Shown here: positions 53,511 to 58,070 of the stretch, in pieces
Layout of the letters: every line of letters begins with the position of its first letter
Numbering within the stretch: the stretch's first letter is position 1
DNA from: Haplomitrium mnioides
Taxonomy: Eukaryota > Marchantiophyta > Haplomitriopsida > Calobryales
Length of the DNA: 58,070 bases
Assembly: GCA_049999725.1 (NCBI GenBank)
Contig: JBNGIS010011092.1
Span: 1-58,070 of the forward strand
Reading direction: 5' to 3'
Translations under genes and position numbers: made by a program
Notes under the pieces: model-generated
Told to the model about the DNA's origin: nothing
The model's input: only the letters and a program-made list of their open reading frames with translations
Database searches by the model: none

Positions 53511-54902
53511 CTAGTTATTTACATTCCATCTAGCCTCCCCTTGCTGGTTACCACCTGTACATTTTTTAGAACCTCCCAACTGGTGAGTATCCATCGCTTC
53601 TCTCTCCTTTTGCTCCCTATTGACATATTTCTTGAGCCGATCATAGTGTACTCGATTGGTGATCCTCTCTCCTTCCAAAGTCTCCAACTCTGTTGACCCG
53701 TTTGAATGCAAATTAGTAAGCACAAATGGTCCCATCCACCTAGTGTGCAACTTCCCAGGAAAATGCACCACCCTGCTATCATATAACAACACAAGATCAT
53801 CGTTTCGCACATCCACCGGTTTGAGCCCTTTATCATGTTGCTTTTTCCTCAACTCTTGTTGTTGCTCCAACAATCCTTGGGCCTGCACTTGCGTCTTCTC
53901 TAACGGCTCTAGCTGATGTATTCTTTCTGTCCTACTCTGGTCTTCCCCCAACCTCTCTTTAGTTAACACCCTCGTCGTTGGCACGTCGAATTCTACAGGT
54001 ACTAGGGCGTGCTGCCCGAAAACCAAAAAGTAGAGGCAGTGGTCTGTCGTAGTCTTGTAGGCTAGATTGTAGGTGTGGGTTGCTATTAGCAACTTCAGAT
54101 CCCAATCTGCCTTGTGAGCAACCACAGACTTGTTGAGGATTTTCCCCATTATCCCATTTGCTCTCTCCGTCAGCCCATAGGCCTTCGGATGATAGGCTGT
54201 AGTCCGGCGGTGCTTGATCAAGTATTGGCTGGTTAAATCTTGCACCACCTAGTTTACGAAGTGCGTGCCTTGGTCGCTGACTAGCTCCAGTGGTGCCCCA
54301 AACCTACAAAAAAGTTTCTCATATAGAAAGGCTGCAACTGTCCTTGCATCATCTTTTCGAGTGGCCCTTACTTCGACCCACTTAGTCGCGTAGTCTGTAG
54401 CCAACATGATGTACCGGTTTCCCCGACGAGTGGATGGTGCAATAAGCCCAATGAAGTCGATACCCCACTTCTCAAAAGGCGCCAATGGGATAATTGGAAC
54501 CAACGGGTGATGTTGAGAGGCCGCTGGTCTCCCTGTTCTTTGACATGAGTGGCATTTCTTCACAAAGAAATACACATCCATGTGCATGGTAGGCCACCAG
54601 TACCCTGCGCTCAGCACTTTCCGTACTGTGGTTTCTGCCGCAAAGTGGCCACCCACCTCTTCTCCATGTAGTGCCCTCATCACCACCGTGGCTTGATCTT
54701 TCTCCAAGCACCTCCTGATTGTTCCATCCATCCCTTGCTTATGCAGCACCCCTTTTATCATCAAACAAGGCTTCACCTTCCGAAGGAAGACTGCTGCTGC
54801 CTTTCGGTAACTGTGCGGAAAGAAGGAATTGTATGATGCTAGAATATTATGTGGGCTTCCCCACTCTGGCATGAAACAGGTCCTCATCTGGAAAAGTGTC
54901 AT
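53511..54902 (-). pseudogene. Element C integrase
   Basis: Two adjoining open frames. 54902-54249: MRALHGEEVGGHFAAETTVR (H-H), WPTMHMDVYFFVKKCHSCQR (C-x2-C), then APFEKWGIDFIGLIAPSTRR (first Asp), TKWVEVRATRKDD and LVSDQGTHFVN (second Asp). 54248-53511: LIKHRRTTAYHPKAYGLTER with ANGIMGKILNK (Glu region), ALVPVEFDVPTTR and GPFVLTNLHSNGS. Zinc finger and DD-E residues appear intact; one in-frame stop between the two frames separates them. This is the best preserved gypsy domain in the window. No chromodomain is visible at the end, unlike G1/G2. It ends about 120 bp before the polypurine tract. Confidence 0.9.
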
Positions 54903-54978
54903 CTATCTCATTTGCATTGACTGGCTCGTCCACCCTGGAGAAGAAATCTGCATTGAGGTGCTTCTTCCCTGGTTTGAC

Positions 54979-55466
54979 TCACACCTCAAAATTGAACTCT
55001 TGGAGGAGGAGCATCCACCTCGCAATCCTCCCTGTCAGGTCAGGTTTGTTAACCATGTACTTAAGGGCGTTGTGATCTGTATGAAATATCACCTTGTAGT
55101 GGAGTAGATAGTACCGGAATTTCTTCAGCGAGTATATGATTCCCAGAGCCTCCCGGTCTATCACTGAGTAGTTCTTCTTTGCACAAGATAGCAATCTATT
55201 AGAAAAGTAAATTGGATGGTCTCGGCTCTCCTTATCTAACTAGCTGAGTACTGCATCTATACAGAACCCTGACACATCAAGCATGACGTGCAACTCTTTT
55301 CCCCAAGTAGACGGTATGAGTATCGGTGCATTTGCGACTCCTCTTTAGCTCATTAAAACTAGACAGCCATTCAAGTGTGGGCTCAAAGTCGCTGCCACCC
55401 TTGGTCATTCCTGTGAGAGGTAGTGCTACTAGTGCGAATTAGGCAATGAATCTCTTGTAATACCGT
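54979..55466 (-). pseudogene. Element C RNase H and end of reverse transcriptase
   Basis: The open frame at 54979-55194 reads LLSCAKKNYSVIDREALGII, YSLKKFRYYLLHYKVIFHTD (TDH motif) and KYMVNKPDLTGRIARWMLLL, typical gypsy RNase H. Further right, in broken frames: YYKRFIAxFALVALPLTGMT, LEWLSSFNELK and MLDVSGFCIDAVLS, the linker and first acidic strand. The sequence stops at the LTR inserted at 55467. Confidence 0.85.
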
Positions 55467-58070
55467 TGTGGGAGCATAGTTCCTGACAAAAGTTCAGAAA
55501 CAACTCAAAGGAGGTTTCTTCTGCGCAGTGGAGTAAGAAGGAAATGGTAAAGCTTTAAGTTTTGGATTAATGAGTGTAGAATTGTAAGATGTAAGGATTA
55601 GAACAATACTTTTGATATCATTGGCCAAGGAGAGAGGGCTAAGTGATGTCCTTTTTAGTGGGGAAAAAAAATTTGTAAAACTAATCTAGTTGTTGAGGGC
55701 CAGCCAGCCCCTATCAATATACATGTGTGTTGATGGACAGCTTGCCTAGGAGCCAGTGGAAGTGTATCTATCAGAGGACAAGTTGCCCTGTTGTGTGCCC
55801 TGAACTAGATCCGTCCAGGGGCAGAGTATTAAGCGGTGGCCTTATACCCCTGTGGGGATGCGTCTCGAAAGTGGGTTAGAGTCAAATGGTTATATATTGT
55901 TTGTAGTTTATTGGAGAAAACTTATGGGACAAATGCAGCTATAGTGTGTGATGAGCTGGTGGAGAATCGATTTGTAAGAAGGCTCCTCTTCTGTGATCTG
56001 ACGAATTGACGAGAATCGATTTGTAGGAAGGAAAGATTTTCTTCTCTGAGGAAGAAATGTGAAGAATGATGGGATCTATATACGAATGAAGAGGAAGGTT
56101 GCGATCACGTTGTGCGCTTGAAGAGGATGCTACAAAGTGAAGGCTGCAAACTACACTGAAAGCTCCTGCGATGGAGAAGAAGGTCTTGTCCTGGTAGTCG
56201 AAGAAGAATTTTGAATATGAATGCAAGAAGATATCTGTGCAAAGATGAAATCTGCGATGAAAGAGCGATGACTTGGCCATGGTATTTGCGCGTGGGGATG
56301 AATTAGAAAGATTGAAGAGAAGGATTCGATCGCAGAGAATCTGAAGAGTCCGTTGTCCGCGAGGAGTGTGATCTGAAGAATGTAGCGGAATTGAACCTTC
56401 CTAAGTGGGGAGCCCACTTAAGTTGGTTCCGATCAGCCTTCCTAAGTGGGGAGGTCTGGTTAAACTGGATCCAAAGGGGGAAGGATTAAGCAGCCGAAAT
56501 GGTGATATGTAGATGATTCGGACTGAAGAAAAAGGTGATCTTGAAAGTTCAAACTGGTCCTGCGGATGATCTGAGAGAGTTCGAAATGGATTTATGAGAG
56601 TTATTGTTCTTATATCAAACTTTTCTACGAGCGACTAAGGGGAGTAATAACTGAATGGCAAAATGGTGATATATAGACTATCCAGATTGAAGGGAAGTAA
56701 GTTTGAAAGTTCAAATCGGATGGGGTGAAAGTTCGAATTTGGCCAGAGATTGAAAGTTCGAAAAAGGTATAGATTCGATAGACAAAAGTTCGACCGGGTG
56801 GTTCGGAAAATTGGAGGATTTGATTTCGAAGGAGAGTTGTTGTTCTTACATCGAGCTTCTGATGAGATCGATCGGCTGCTGTGAAGATTTCCTTTCCTGT
56901 GGAATTAAAGATGGCTGAATCGAAGAATGGAGATTGAATGATAAGTTTGTGACTGATTCAAGTGAAGGATGATTAGGAAGGAATCGAATGAATGTTGCAA
57001 ACTGATCCATGTAAGTTCCCTGTTGCGAATTGAAGGAAAGAAGTTGCGAAGGAAAGTTTTTACATGTTGGGCGTTGGAAGCTAAAAGAATGTAGCAACCA
57101 GTTGAATAAGGCTGCATTGGAAATTCGAATGTCTGGTGTGAGTCAGTGGTTGTCGGCTTATATGTTTTTTCTAAAAGAATTTTCTGTATAAATAGTACGT
57201 AACAAGGAGAAGTGGATGCTAATATACTAATAGTGAAAAGAATTAGAATGGGTAGAGGTGTAGTGGAGCATATGTGCACTGACTCCACTTTGCAATCTTG
57301 TGTAGTTTTTGTAAGTAGTAAACTAAGGTATGTGACAGTGTTATGTAATTGTACAGTCAGTCGGACTAATCTAGTTGTGTTGTCTAAATGTATACACTAG
57401 TTCTCGTGCACTCATGTGAGTGTGTCGTTTTGAGTTTTCAGGCCGTGTGAATATTTGTACTTCTAATGTGGGAATATGTAGTCTTAAATTTCGTAAGTTG
57501 TGGATAAAATTAAGTAAACTATAACCTTGAGATTTCGGAAGTATAACTTCAGAGGTGTCGAGAGTTATGGGGAGTTCCATACTTGAGAAAATAAATAAAT
57601 AAAATAATAATAATTAATCTCGATAAAGTAAAAATTGCAATAAAGATTTAATAATACTAACACAAAATAAATAAATAAAAATAAAATAAGAATAAAATAT
57701 TATATTGCCACAAGGCTACTTTGATGTTACCGTTGTATTTGCGTAGGTGCCTTTGTAATCGTGGAGGTACAACATTTTCGAAGGTGCAGGTATTGTGACT
57801 TCGGAGGTGCAGATTCGCGTTCATCGGAGGTGCCTTTGTAATCGCGGAGGTGTCTTTGTATCTGCGGAGGTGTCGTGTGTAATCGCGGAGGTGCAGTTCA
57901 TATTTTCGGAGGTTCGGAGCTGCGAAGGTATTTGATTTTCGGAAGTGCGCCATTCGGTTCTACAGAGGTCCCTCGAAGGTGTACGTTACTCGAAGGTTTG
58001 CGCTTAGAGATTTTTGGGGATCTGCGGAGCTGGTCATTGCGGAAGTGCGGAACCTGCGGAAGTTGAATTC
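55467..58070 (+). repeat. Long LTR of family B, second copy, cut by window end
   Basis: Starts TGTGGGAGCATAG and follows the solo LTR at 21530 closely for about 400 bp (GTAAAGCTTTAAGTTTTGG, CTAGATCCGTCCAGGGGCAG, TTATATATTG). ACCGT (55462-55466) is the probable target duplication. Hairpin CCTAAGTGG/CCCACTTAAG at 56400-56422. After about 56900 it diverges from the first copy. Whether it is solo or has an interior cannot be seen. Small open frames are not conserved. Confidence 0.75.
57765..58060 (+). repeat. Short tandem array with CGGAGGTG cores
   Basis: Eleven or more CGGAGGTGC, CGGAGGTGT or CGAAGGTG words, mostly 20-30 bp apart, often after TTTGTAATCG. The array continues to the window edge. 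Confidence 0.7.

Larger units (their letters stand above)
49510..55466 (-). mobile_element. Element C: long-LTR gypsy, - strand, 5' part lost
   Basis: Read leftward: RNase H (about 55200-54979), integrase (54902-53511), polypurine tract (AAAAGGGGAGTAA, about 53404-53392) and a 3' LTR from TGTCAGCTAGG (53391) to GTTGTGACAACA (49510). The LTR start matches that of element A (TGTCAGCCAG), so the two are related. Upstream pol is cut at 55466 by a family B LTR in the opposite orientation. Confidence 0.8.

Noticed and set aside
55467-58070. 5' LTR of element C
   Set aside because: It is in + orientation and belongs to family B, while element C reads on the - strand and its own LTR starts TGTCAGC.

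Overview
The window is transposable-element-rich nuclear DNA of a land plant. No intact host gene is visible. Captured pieces of an exportin-2/CAS gene, an FHA-domain gene, a PLS-type pentatricopeptide (PPR) gene, SPT16 and a phytochrome point to a land plant. The long nested LTRs and PLS-type PPR repeats would suit a seed-free vascular plant or a gymnosperm, but I cannot fix the lineage. Almost every reading frame is broken, so nearly all genes are called pseudogenes.

Layout, left to right. 1-5650 holds two decayed copies (i and ii) of a DNA transposon I call 'element X', identified by a shared right end, a shared C-terminal coding block and a shared minisatellite. 5651-6590 is a degenerate tandem array. 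6603-10998 is a Ty3/gypsy chromovirus (G1, + strand). Its 3' LTR is interrupted at 10999 by a second gypsy element (G3, + strand, LTR ends TGTA...TACA). The 5' LTR of G3 is itself split (10999-11062 and 25887-26385) by a large copy iii of element X (11063-25886). Copy iii has terminal inverted repeats close to AACAGCCACTACTTTGAAC and a CTAT target duplication. Two later insertions lie in it: a gene-capturing LTR-type unit (11266-15557) and a 2.9 kb solo LTR (21530-24440). G3 coding runs to about 30555, where a deletion joins it to the remainder of the G1 LTR. That joins, in inverted orientation, the LTR of a third gypsy element (G2, - strand, 30655-34744). G2 is broken in gag by element A (34745 to at least 45515), a long-LTR, pol-less, gag-protease element. 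Element A hosts a second gene-capturing unit (37660-41215) and, in its 3' LTR, a third (45516 to about 48512). 48513-49509 is a gypsy LTR with a solo LTR of the same family inside it. 49510-55466 is a - strand gypsy (element C: 3.9 kb 3' LTR, integrase, RNase H). 55467-58070 is another long LTR, cut by the window end.

Two systems stand out. (1) Element X copy iii carries a four-exon pseudogene on the - strand. It encodes a ParB-like GGN-x-N-x-TAR domain followed by a beta-class DNA N4/N6-methyltransferase (motif IV DIPY, then motif I), and is divergent from a second gene on the + strand. Copy ii shows that this + strand gene once carried a DUF7869-like block (LQLDN...ENKN...VGHTH) that could be the transposase. 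Palindromic TGCGCGCA-cored minisatellites recur in the tails, introns and one coding exon of element X. (2) Three LTR-type units share a 5' end (copies 1 and 2) and a 740-790 bp 3' module (all three), and each carries different host gene fragments in sense orientation: CAS + FHA + PPR, SPT16, and phytochrome.

Assembly gaps lie at 259-358, 27036-27435, 37179-37188 and 52780-52879. At least the first and third appear to hide more sequence than their N-length.
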